A stretch of 64,000 bases of DNA from Amycolatopsis granulosa (lineage in GTDB: Bacteria; Actinomycetota; Actinomycetes; Mycobacteriales; Pseudonocardiaceae): the NCBI RefSeq assembly GCF_011758745.1, contig NZ_JAANOV010000001.1, positions 3,100,001-3,164,000 of the forward strand. The letters are read 5' to 3'. The translations under genes were made by a program, and so were the position numbers. The notes beneath the pieces were generated by a model. The model ran no database searches and had not been told where the DNA came from. It was given only the letters and a program-made list of their open reading frames with translations. How positions within the stretch are numbered: position 1 is the first letter of the stretch; each line of letters begins with the position of its first letter. Of the stretch, positions 50,785-58,500 are shown in pieces.

Positions 50785-51012
50785 TTACAGGCGCCGAAAT
50801 TCGGGGAGGACGAGTACGCCAAACGAGCTGCCGAACACTTCCTGGCCGCGATGTACTCCGACGACCAGTCATTGGTCAGGGTTTTCGAGGCGGCACAGGA
50901 ATTGCTCGAAACCCTCCGTCAGGCCATCGACACCGCGATCAGCAAGTACGATGCCTCGGACGAAGCAGCGACCAGGGCAGTCAGCGAGTTCAAGGATCAG
51001 GAAGCCCCGTGA
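50785..51012 (+). pseudogene. remnant of a small helical (WXG100-like) gene
   Basis: The frame ending in TGA 51010-51012 reads KFGEDEYAKRAAEHFLAAMY, then a long amphipathic helical stretch (FEAAQELLETLRQAIDTAISKYDASDEAA) and FKDQEAP. It is protein-like and its stop overlaps the next GTG by 4 bp, as a real upstream gene would. No ATG, GTG or TTG opens it upstream in frame; the first is ATG 50851, deep inside. The N-terminus appears lost. Small helical proteins of ESX-target type often precede DUF3558 genes. The remaining part of the 50715-51008 gap shows nothing else. Confidence 0.45.
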
Positions 51013-51530
51013 GCATCACCAATCGTGCGAGACGGGCTTTCGTGGGCGCCGCCTGCCTGGCGTTGCTCCTGGCCGGATGCACCAGCACGATTGCCGGGAC
51101 GCCGTCACCAGCGGCACCGACGAGCTCACCGGCCAGCAAGGACGTCTTCGCCGAACTGAACGCCTGCCGGCTGCTGGACGATCTCACTGCCGGGCAGGGG
51201 TTCAACCCCGGAGAAAACAAGAGTCCGCGCAACCAGTGCGTGGCAGTAAAACCGGACTTCGCGTCATACGCCTTGGCGCTCGACCCGGTACAAGGACTCA
51301 ACGAATTCGACACCGCGAACCCTGGCGCGACGACCATCCCGGTCAACGGCCGCCGCGCCATGCAGGCAGATGTAACCGCGAGCGCGTGCGCAGTAGCGGT
51401 TGAGGCCGGACCACACGCCCGTGCCGTGGTGGTGGTGACGATGGTGCGGTACAGCGACAATGCTCAGGCATGTCCGAACGCCAGGGCCTTCGCGGAGAAG
51501 CTGGAGCCCCATCTGCCTACGGGGTCGTGA
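51009..51530 (+). CDS. DUF3558 lipoprotein, copy 1
   Basis: A 173-residue lipoprotein. The signal sequence ends in the lipobox LLAGC with Cys24. A Pro/Ser/Thr linker leads to a DUF3558 domain: DVFAELNACRLLDDLTAGQG, RNQC and a late ACAVAVEAG and ACPNARAFAEKL, with four Cys likely in two disulfides. DUF3558 lipoproteins are abundant in Pseudonocardiaceae and their role is unknown. GTG 51009 overlaps the stop of the upstream remnant. A close paralogue follows 95 bp downstream. Confidence 0.85.
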   Translation: MSITNRARRAFVGAACLALLLAGCTSTIAGTPSPAAPTSSPASKDVFAELNACRLLDDLTAGQGFNPGENKSPRNQCVAVKPDFASYALALDPVQGLNEFDTANPGATTIPVNGRRAMQADVTASACAVAVEAGPHARAVVVVTMVRYSDNAQACPNARAFAEKLEPHLPTGS

Positions 51531-51625
51531 TGGACAACTGCGGTCTCCGCCGGGAACGTACAGCTGACAACGGTGAACAGCGACGCGAAGCGAACCGGGC
51601 AGGATCAGGCTCACCAGGGGTCCTG

Positions 51626-52156
51626 GTGACCCGGTTTCGGTTCATTCGAACTGTCGCGGGCATCGCGTGCGTGCTGGGGACTGTCGTAACTGCCTGCACC
51701 AGCACCGTATCTGGGAGCCCGTCGCCGGCGCCCGTTGTTCCGCCCATCTCAAGGCCTGGCAGCTCTGACGTTTTCGCGGGCCTCGATGCTTGCCGTCTGC
51801 TGGATCAGCTCAACGCCGGGCAAGGGTTCAATCCCGGGGAGAACAAGAGCCGGCGCAACCAATGCACCGCGTCCAAACTCGATTTCGCCACGTACAGCAT
51901 CGCCCTCGACGCCACGCAAGGGCTGCGGGAGTTCGCCGCAACCAACACGGGCGTGCGGGAGATCTCGGTTCATGCGCGGAAGGCCATGGAGGCTGACATC
52001 TCCACCGGTGGTTGCGCGGTCGCGGTGGAGGTCGCGGATCGTGCGCTCGCGTTGGTGCTCGTGACCATGGCGCGAGGGAGCGAGGATGCGCAAGGGTGCC
52101 CGAACGCGCGGTCCTTCGCGGAGAAGCTGGAGCCCCTGTTGCCCCCGGTGTCGTGA
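51626..52156 (+). CDS. DUF3558 lipoprotein, copy 2
   Basis: A 176-residue paralogue of the preceding gene. The lipobox VVTAC places the lipidated Cys at residue 24. The DUF3558 domain repeats the same blocks, DVFAGLDACRLLDQLNAGQG, NPGENKSRRNQC, and GCPNARSFAEKLEPLLP. The two copies are nearly identical around GQGFNPGENKS and diverge in the linker, so they arose by tandem duplication. The longer upstream frame is rejected because GTG 51626 starts exactly at the signal peptide and has AGGGG before it. Confidence 0.83.
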   Translation: MTRFRFIRTVAGIACVLGTVVTACTSTVSGSPSPAPVVPPISRPGSSDVFAGLDACRLLDQLNAGQGFNPGENKSRRNQCTASKLDFATYSIALDATQGLREFAATNTGVREISVHARKAMEADISTGGCAVAVEVADRALALVLVTMARGSEDAQGCPNARSFAEKLEPLLPPVS

Positions 52157-52250
52157 GGCGTGATCGGGCACTGCCGCAACCACCGGGGGCTTGATCGCGC
52201 TATCTTCTGGGTGACGTCCACCGCGTGGAAGCTGACCGAGGAGCCCTGGG

Positions 52251-53489
52251 ATGAGTTGGCAGGATGAGCTGCGCCGTCTGGACGCCGATCTCGCCAACGG
52301 CACCATCACCCAGCACGAGCACCGCAAGATGCGGGACGAGCTGCTGGCCGCGGCCTCCGGCATCGGGGCTTCGGCGCCGGTTCAGCCGCGGTGGCAGAGC
52401 GCGAATCCGGCCAACCCGGGTTTCGCCCAGCAGCCGGGTCAGTGGCCGGCGCAACCCCCACAGTCCCAGCCCGCCGGCCCGCAGGCCGGGCAGGGGCAAC
52501 CGGACGCGGGGCACGTCCCGCCGACCGGACCGCCGCGGAACGATGCGAGCGCGCCCGATCAGGCTCAGCTGAGCGCCCTCGAGATCGAGGAGGGACCTAC
52601 CCAAAGCGCCCTCGCGAACGAGGAAGGGCCCACGCAGAGCATTTCGGCGCACCTGCTCGCCACCAGCAAGCCCACGAGCGCGCCCAGCCCGGCCGACGAG
52701 CGTCCCACCGACTCCGTGCACTTCCCCTCCATCGAGGACGCGCCGACCGTCATCACGAACCCGGTGCCGCCGCCGTCGCGGCCCTTGCCCACCATGGCTC
52801 CGCCACCGCTGCACCCCGGGCCGTACCCCCAGCACTACCCGCCGTTCGACCCGGTGCCGCGGCTCCAGGCGCCACGCAAACGCAGGTCGGCCTGGCTGTT
52901 CGTCACCCTCGGCGTGATCCTCGTCACCGCGCTGGTCGTGGGCGGCATCTGGTTCCTGGGCGGCGGCAGTAACGGCGCCACCACCACGGCCCAGCCACCC
53001 ACGTCCGTCGTCGCACCGCAATCCGTCGAAGCGCGGCTGCCGGCCCTTCCGGGCACGCCGAGCCCGAACAACGGAACCCTCACCGTCGACCAGGGCATCG
53101 ACCTCAAGCTGTTCTCCCGCGAGGAGGGACGGCTGATGAAGGACAACGGCGTCACCCAGCTGATCTTCCGCGGCTCGTCCCAGGGCCCGCAGGGCTACCT
53201 CGTGCTGGTCATGCCCGCCGGCTCCGCCACCGGCGCCGCCTCGATCACCCGCGGCCTCTACGACCACGCCCTCACCGCCGGGCTGCAGAACGTCCCCTCC
53301 GGCTCCACCGACGCCAAGGCCGTCACCGGCCGCAACTCGGCCGGTCAGATGAGCGGCACCTGGTACACCTCGGGCACCTACGCCGTCGCGATCTGGGTTT
53401 CCCAGGGCCTCGACGGCGACCCGGCCGCCCTGTCCGAGCGCCTCGCCCAGACGAAGTCCTCCCTGGTCAACGCCCTGCCGCCGAACTAG
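52251..53489 (+). CDS. single-pass membrane protein with SHOCT-like N-terminus, copy 1
   Basis: A 412-residue protein. MSWQDELRRLDADLANGTIT, then HEHRKMRDELL, is a SHOCT-like short helical module. A Pro/Gln-rich cytoplasmic linker (about 45-215) contains three degenerate acidic repeats of the type EGPTQS. One span (LFVTLGVILVTALVVGGIWFLG, about 223-245) precedes an extracytoplasmic domain of about 160 residues. It is paralogous to the gene at 55275, although only the N-terminal module and layout are alike. Function unknown. The stop overlaps the convergent GT-C gene by 23 bp. Confidence 0.8.
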   Translation: MSWQDELRRLDADLANGTITQHEHRKMRDELLAAASGIGASAPVQPRWQSANPANPGFAQQPGQWPAQPPQSQPAGPQAGQGQPDAGHVPPTGPPRNDASAPDQAQLSALEIEEGPTQSALANEEGPTQSISAHLLATSKPTSAPSPADERPTDSVHFPSIEDAPTVITNPVPPPSRPLPTMAPPPLHPGPYPQHYPPFDPVPRLQAPRKRRSAWLFVTLGVILVTALVVGGIWFLGGGSNGATTTAQPPTSVVAPQSVEARLPALPGTPSPNNGTLTVDQGIDLKLFSREEGRLMKDNGVTQLIFRGSSQGPQGYLVLVMPAGSATGAASITRGLYDHALTAGLQNVPSGSTDAKAVTGRNSAGQMSGTWYTSGTYAVAIWVSQGLDGDPAALSERLAQTKSSLVNALPPN

Positions 53490-55119
53490 GCAGCTGCCCG
53501 GGCCGCAGCACCGCGCCGCACCGCCCGGTCACCGAACCCGCCCGCTCGGCCTCGACGCGCGGGACGGTCACCCGCGCGTACGCCCGCAGGCGGACCAGAT
53601 CGTCGCCGTCGAGTGCGTCCAGCCGCACCCAGTCACCGTTCTGACCGGTCCGGTCCAGCACCACCGCGGCGTACTCGCCGGACAGGCGGGCGTCGTGCGT
53701 CAGCCCGGTCAGGTCGCTCCACGGCACGTGCGAGTGGATGAACGTCGGCCTGACCTCGTCGAACACGTAGTCCCGGAACCCGGCGAAATCGCCCGCCGAC
53801 ACCAGATCGGCGATGTGCGCGTCGGCCAGACCGACCGAGTCGACCACCCGCAACCGGCTCGTCAGCGTGGTCCCGCCGATGTCCGGCAGCAGCACCGACC
53901 CCTCCCGCAGGCCGATCGTGTCCGCGTAGCCGTTGAACACCCGCCCGTACCGCTCCGCGATCTGGCACAACGGCACGACCGGGCCGCTCGCGAACCCGCG
54001 ACCGGAGTCGGCCAGCGCCGGCGCACTGGGCACCGCCGCGCCCGCCAGCACCACCGCCAGCAGCGCCCGCCGGCGCACCGGCAGCGCCCGCAGTCCTTCG
54101 ACCACCGTGACCGCCGCGACCAGCGCCGCCATCGTCCACAGTGGAGTGGCGAACCGGAATTCGCCGCCCGGCTCCGGGTTCAGCACGCAGTACGCCACCA
54201 GCGCCAGCACCAGGGGCACCAGCCATCCGGCCAACGGCCGGCGCAGGGCGGGGACCAGCCACAACGCCAGCCCGGTCACCAGTACCCCGGCCACCACGAC
54301 CGGCCACCCCAGGTACTCCACCGGCTCCGCCACCCGCGTCACGTCCGCCAGCGCCGGCGGCTGCTGGTTCTTCGCCACCGCCGTGTTCGGCACCCACCGG
54401 CCGAACTCCGCGTGCCGCCACAGCAGATAGGCCCCGTACGGCACCGCGAACGCCAGGACCCCGGCCGAGGCCGGAACCACCGCCCGCACCCGCCGCGCGA
54501 ACACCAGCACGACCAACGGGTACGCGACCACGAAGATCACCCCGTCCGGCCGGGTCAGCGCCGCCACCGCGGCGAGCAGCCCGGCGCCCGCCGCGATCCG
54601 CGCGTCGTGCACCCGTCCGCCGGCGAGCGCGCGGAACAACAACGCCGCGAGCCACGCCACCGCCAGCGCGTACAGCGGGTTCTCCAAACCGGACAGCGAC
54701 CAGATCACGAAGGACGGGATCGCGGCGAGCAAGCCGCCCGCGAACACCGTCACCAGTGACGGCCATCGCGTGACGCGTTTCACCGCGAAGTGACACGCGG
54801 CGAGAATTCCCGCGCAGCAGGCCAATCCGAGTGCCTTCGGAAACAGAACGTAGTCCGGCACACCTAAGATCGCGCCGGTATCGAACAGGTGCAGCACCTT
54901 GCCCAGCACCAGCAGCGCGAGCCACGCCGGATTCGAGAAACCCTCCACCGGCGCCGCCCCGGGCTGGAGCACCGGACCGGCGCCTTCGGCCAGGTCACGG
55001 GCGTAGGCAAAGGTGATCGCCGCGTCGTCGTTGATCCAGTTGCCGTAGGTCCACCCGTGCAACCCGATCAACGCCGTGCCGCCGGCGACCGCGGCCACGG
55101 CGCGCCAGCGTGCCGCCAT
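53467..55119 (-). CDS. GT-C membrane glycosyltransferase (AftB-like)
   Basis: A 550-residue polytopic protein with about ten spans and a soluble C-terminal domain. The N-terminal loop WINDDAAITFAYARDLAEG has the Asp31-Asp32 pair, and VEGFSNPAWLALL follows, a layout shared with arabinofuranosyltransferases such as mycobacterial AftB that use decaprenyl-phospho-arabinose. It should transfer a sugar from a polyprenyl-phosphate donor to a cell-wall glycan outside the membrane. The sugar is not provable. ATG 55119 follows GGAGGGGGAG; upstream starts would lie in the promoter. It is divergent from the paralogue at 55275. Confidence 0.85.
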   Translation of the reverse strand: MAARWRAVAAVAGGTALIGLHGWTYGNWINDDAAITFAYARDLAEGAGPVLQPGAAPVEGFSNPAWLALLVLGKVLHLFDTGAILGVPDYVLFPKALGLACCAGILAACHFAVKRVTRWPSLVTVFAGGLLAAIPSFVIWSLSGLENPLYALAVAWLAALLFRALAGGRVHDARIAAGAGLLAAVAALTRPDGVIFVVAYPLVVLVFARRVRAVVPASAGVLAFAVPYGAYLLWRHAEFGRWVPNTAVAKNQQPPALADVTRVAEPVEYLGWPVVVAGVLVTGLALWLVPALRRPLAGWLVPLVLALVAYCVLNPEPGGEFRFATPLWTMAALVAAVTVVEGLRALPVRRRALLAVVLAGAAVPSAPALADSGRGFASGPVVPLCQIAERYGRVFNGYADTIGLREGSVLLPDIGGTTLTSRLRVVDSVGLADAHIADLVSAGDFAGFRDYVFDEVRPTFIHSHVPWSDLTGLTHDARLSGEYAAVVLDRTGQNGDWVRLDALDGDDLVRLRAYARVTVPRVEAERAGSVTGRCGAVLRPGQLPSSAAGR

Positions 55120-55274
55120 TTCTCCCCCTCCTCGGTTGATCACCCTCGCAGAACAAGGTCACGAAATGACCCGCACCGGCGATGAGCGGGGTAGGCGTGC
55201 ACAATGTGCGTCGTCCGTAGCGCTGTCCGGCGGACGCGTTCCGCCTCGTCGAGAGCAGATTAGGGGGCTACCGG

Positions 55275-56423
55275 GTGTCCTGGCAGGAGGAGTTGCGCAA
55301 GCTGGACGAAGAGCTTGCCTCGGGACGGCTCTCCGCCGACGACTACCGCGTCCGGCGCGACCAGGTGCTCTCGTCCGCGGTTTCCTACGGCGAGAGCACC
55401 ACCCAGCAGCCGGAGCCGGACAACTCCGCAGACTCGACGCAGGTGATCGCGCCGGTCAGCCCGCCGCAGGGCGTGCCGCAGCCGGCGCCGCAGGACCCCT
55501 CCGCCGAGCCCACGCAGGCCGTCTCGCCGAACTGGCAGGCCGGCCCCCCGGTCGATCCGGAACGCACCCAGTACGTGGCGAGCCCGTCCCCGCCCGCGGG
55601 TTTCCCGGCCGCGCCGCCTGGCGGTTTTCCGCAGTCCGGCCCGCAGCCCGTGCAGCCGGCGTGGCACGCACCGCAATCCGACGTGAGCCCGCCGTGGGGC
55701 GGCTCGGACTTCCCGCCGATCAATACGGTGGCGCAGGGCCCGGAGTCGTTCGACGCCAAACCGGGCAAGGGCAAGATCGCCTGGATCTCGGTCGCGGCCG
55801 TCGTGGTGCTGGTCGCCGCCGGCCTGACGATCTTCCTGACCACGTCCAGCGGGGACAGTCAGGCCGGCCCGACGCCCACGCAGGCGCCGCCGACGTCGAG
55901 CACCCGCAGCAGCTCGCCGAACCAGGCGTTGCTGGACAAGATCCCGCCCACCGAGGGCGCCGCGGACGGCCAGAGCGGTGTGCTGCCGGTGAACCGGCTG
56001 GTCGAACTGGGCATCGTGGACTCCGGCGAGGCCACGCTGCTGACCACCCGCTCGGTGCCGGAGGTCGCCTGGCGCGGTTCGCAGCGCCAGCCGGACACCA
56101 GCGGCCCGGGCAACGAGAAGATCTCGGTGATGGTCATCCCGCTGGACAGCCCGGCGACGGCGAGCGCGCTGGCCGGCCAGCTGCGCCAGTACTACGTCCG
56201 CAGCGGCCTGGTGCTGATCCCCGACCAGCTGCCGAACATCCCGCCGCAGGTGGTGTTCCACAAGCTGGTCGCCTCGCCCATCGTGTACCGGAGCACCTGG
56301 GTGTCGGGCAACGACCTGATCCGCGTCAACGTGACGCAGGGCTCCCTGGCCGACGAGGCCGCGCTCTCGGGCGCCTACCAGCGGACCGTCCGCTCGATGC
56401 TGCTGCCCTATCCGGTGAGCTGA
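55275..56423 (+). CDS. single-pass membrane protein with SHOCT-like N-terminus, copy 2
   Basis: A 382-residue protein. The N-terminal module MSWQEELRKLDEELASGRLS, then ADDYRVRRDQVL, matches the gene at 52251. A Pro/Gln-rich linker, one span (IAWISVAAVVVLVAAGLTIFL, about 175-195) and an extracytoplasmic domain (about 215-382, LPVNRLVELGIVDSGEATLL) follow. GTG 55275 has AGGGGG 8 bases upstream. It is the first gene of the plus-strand glycan operon, 7 bp before the methyltransferase fusion. Confidence 0.82.
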   Translation: MSWQEELRKLDEELASGRLSADDYRVRRDQVLSSAVSYGESTTQQPEPDNSADSTQVIAPVSPPQGVPQPAPQDPSAEPTQAVSPNWQAGPPVDPERTQYVASPSPPAGFPAAPPGGFPQSGPQPVQPAWHAPQSDVSPPWGGSDFPPINTVAQGPESFDAKPGKGKIAWISVAAVVVLVAAGLTIFLTTSSGDSQAGPTPTQAPPTSSTRSSSPNQALLDKIPPTEGAADGQSGVLPVNRLVELGIVDSGEATLLTTRSVPEVAWRGSQRQPDTSGPGNEKISVMVIPLDSPATASALAGQLRQYYVRSGLVLIPDQLPNIPPQVVFHKLVASPIVYRSTWVSGNDLIRVNVTQGSLADEAALSGAYQRTVRSMLLPYPVS

Positions 56424-56430
56424 TCGGGGC

Positions 56431-58500
56431 ATGAGCGACCTCGTCGCCGAGATCGTCCGCCACGCCGCCGACCACACCGCGCTGTCCGACGAGCTGCACT
56501 TCGCCGCGCTCACCAGCGCCGAGCGGGACCAGCTCGACCACGGCCGCGCGAACGTGCTGCGCGCGCTGCGGCTGCCACCGGACGCGCACGTGCTCGAGGT
56601 GGGCGCCGGGTACGGCGCGGTGACCCGGTACCTCGGGGAACGGGTGGCGCGGGTCGACGCGGTCGAACCCGGCCCGGCTCGTGCCGGGGTGGTGCGGGCG
56701 CGCACCGCCGATCTGCCCGGCGTGCAGGTGCTCGACGCGGTCCCCGACAAGCGCTACGACCTGGTCGTCGCGTCCGGCACCGAGCACGCGGACCGCGTGC
56801 GGCCGGGCGGCACGCTGGTCCTGGCGGTGCCGAACCGGCTGGGAGTGGGCCGGCCGGGTGGCCGGTCCCGGCGCCGGTGGGAACGGGAGCTGACCGCTGC
56901 CGGGCTGACCGTCCAGCGGGTCCTCGGCTGCCTGCCGGACCACCGCGTCACCCGGGCGGTGATCACCGGGGAGCTGCTGGAACGGCATCCGCGGCTGGCG
57001 GTGGAGCTGTCCGGGCGCGACGAGCGCTGGGCCGAACTGGTCGAGGGCGGCCTCGGTCTGGACACCGTGGACGGTCTGGTGTTCCTCGCCTCGGCCGGCG
57101 AACCCGCCACGCACCTGTGGCCGGACGGCGTGCTCGCCACCTACTTCAACACCGACCGCGCGGCCCGCTGGTGCACCCGGGCGGACGTGGTCGGCGACGA
57201 GATCCGCCGCACTCCCCTGCTGCCGCAGGAACCCGGCCCGGTCGTCGTGCGCGCGTGGACGGACGTGGTGGTGGACGCGCCGACCCTGCCCGAGGTCCTG
57301 ACCGAACAGCCGTGGCGCGCCGCGGAACTGCTCACCGCGTGGGCGGACCTGGTGCGGGCGGACCCGTCGTGGGACCTGATCCCGGCCAACGTGCTGGTGA
57401 CGGACCCGCCGCGGGCCATCGACCTGGAGTGGGTGCGCGTCGGCACGACCGCGGACGAGGTGATCGACCGCGGCCTGCTGCTGCTCGCCGACCAGCTCGC
57501 CCGCGCAGGCTGGTCCGGGGCCGCGCCCGGTACGACGGTGCGGGACCTGGCCGCGTGGCTCGGCGTCCTGCTCGGCAGGCCGGTGAGTTTCGTGGACGCG
57601 GCGGCCGAACGGGAGGCGGAGTTCCAGGCGATCCGCCGGTGCGGGATCACCTCCGGACCTGGGCTGGACCACGACCGGGACGCGATGCGGCTGGCGTGGC
57701 GGCGGCGTCTCGCCGAAGACACCGGACGGGCACCGGCCGGACCGACCGAACTGGACGTGCGGGTCGCCCGCACGATGGCACGGGCCGACCGGATCATCGC
57801 GCCCGGCGACTCGATGTTCCGCGGCAACACCGAGCACTACTTCGCGGTGGCCGGCGAGGCGTTGCGGGCCTGCCTGCACGGGTTGCAGGCCGCCGGACGT
57901 CCGGCCCCGCGCCGGGTACTGGATTTCGGCTGCGGCTACGGCCGGGTGCTGCGCACGTTCCGGGCCGCGTTCCCCGACGCGGAGCTGATCGCCTCGGACA
58001 TCGACACCGGCGGCGTCGAGCACTGCGTGCGGTTCTTCGGCGCCACCGGGCTGCCCGCGTCCGTGCGGATCGCGGAGATCCCGCAGGTCGGTGACATCGA
58101 CCTGATCTGGTCGGGTTCGGTCCTGACCCACCTGGACGTCCCGGCGTGGGACGCGCTGCTCGGCTACTTCGAGCGGGCGCTGGCGCCCGGCGGTGTCGCG
58201 GTGGTGACCACACACGGCCGTCGCGTCGCCTGGCGGATGAGCAGCGGCGCCGGGTACGGCCTGACCGCGCAGGACCACGCCCGCGTGCTCGCGGACTACC
58301 GGACCTGCGGGTTCGGGTACGCCGACTACCCCGGCCAGCCCGGGTACGGCATCTCGCTGAGCACGCCGGAGTGGGTGACCGGGCACGTCCTCACCCCGCG
58401 GCTACGGCTCGCCGGATACGTCGAGGCGGGCTGGGACGGACACCAGGACGTGCTGATCCTGGTCAAGGACGCCGAAGAGACGGTGAAGGCGGAACGATGA
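56431..58500 (+). CDS. methyltransferase / kinase-like / methyltransferase fusion
   Basis: A 689-residue soluble protein with three parts. The N-terminal SAM-dependent methyltransferase has motif I LEVGAGYGAVTRYLG (55-69). A central region (about 230-400) carries Asp315-Leu-Ile-Pro-Ala-Asn320 and IDLEW with Asp331. These look like the catalytic loop (D-x4-N) and metal Asp of APH/choline-kinase-like folds. The C-terminal methyltransferase has VLDFGCGYGRVLRTF (496-510). A methyltransferase-kinase pair is the layout of WbdD, which caps O-antigen chains; a similar capping role is inferred from context. The stop overlaps the GT4 start (ATGA). Confidence 0.8.
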   Translation: MSDLVAEIVRHAADHTALSDELHFAALTSAERDQLDHGRANVLRALRLPPDAHVLEVGAGYGAVTRYLGERVARVDAVEPGPARAGVVRARTADLPGVQVLDAVPDKRYDLVVASGTEHADRVRPGGTLVLAVPNRLGVGRPGGRSRRRWERELTAAGLTVQRVLGCLPDHRVTRAVITGELLERHPRLAVELSGRDERWAELVEGGLGLDTVDGLVFLASAGEPATHLWPDGVLATYFNTDRAARWCTRADVVGDEIRRTPLLPQEPGPVVVRAWTDVVVDAPTLPEVLTEQPWRAAELLTAWADLVRADPSWDLIPANVLVTDPPRAIDLEWVRVGTTADEVIDRGLLLLADQLARAGWSGAAPGTTVRDLAAWLGVLLGRPVSFVDAAAEREAEFQAIRRCGITSGPGLDHDRDAMRLAWRRRLAEDTGRAPAGPTELDVRVARTMARADRIIAPGDSMFRGNTEHYFAVAGEALRACLHGLQAAGRPAPRRVLDFGCGYGRVLRTFRAAFPDAELIASDIDTGGVEHCVRFFGATGLPASVRIAEIPQVGDIDLIWSGSVLTHLDVPAWDALLGYFERALAPGGVAVVTTHGRRVAWRMSSGAGYGLTAQDHARVLADYRTCGFGYADYPGQPGYGISLSTPEWVTGHVLTPRLRLAGYVEAGWDGHQDVLILVKDAEETVKAER

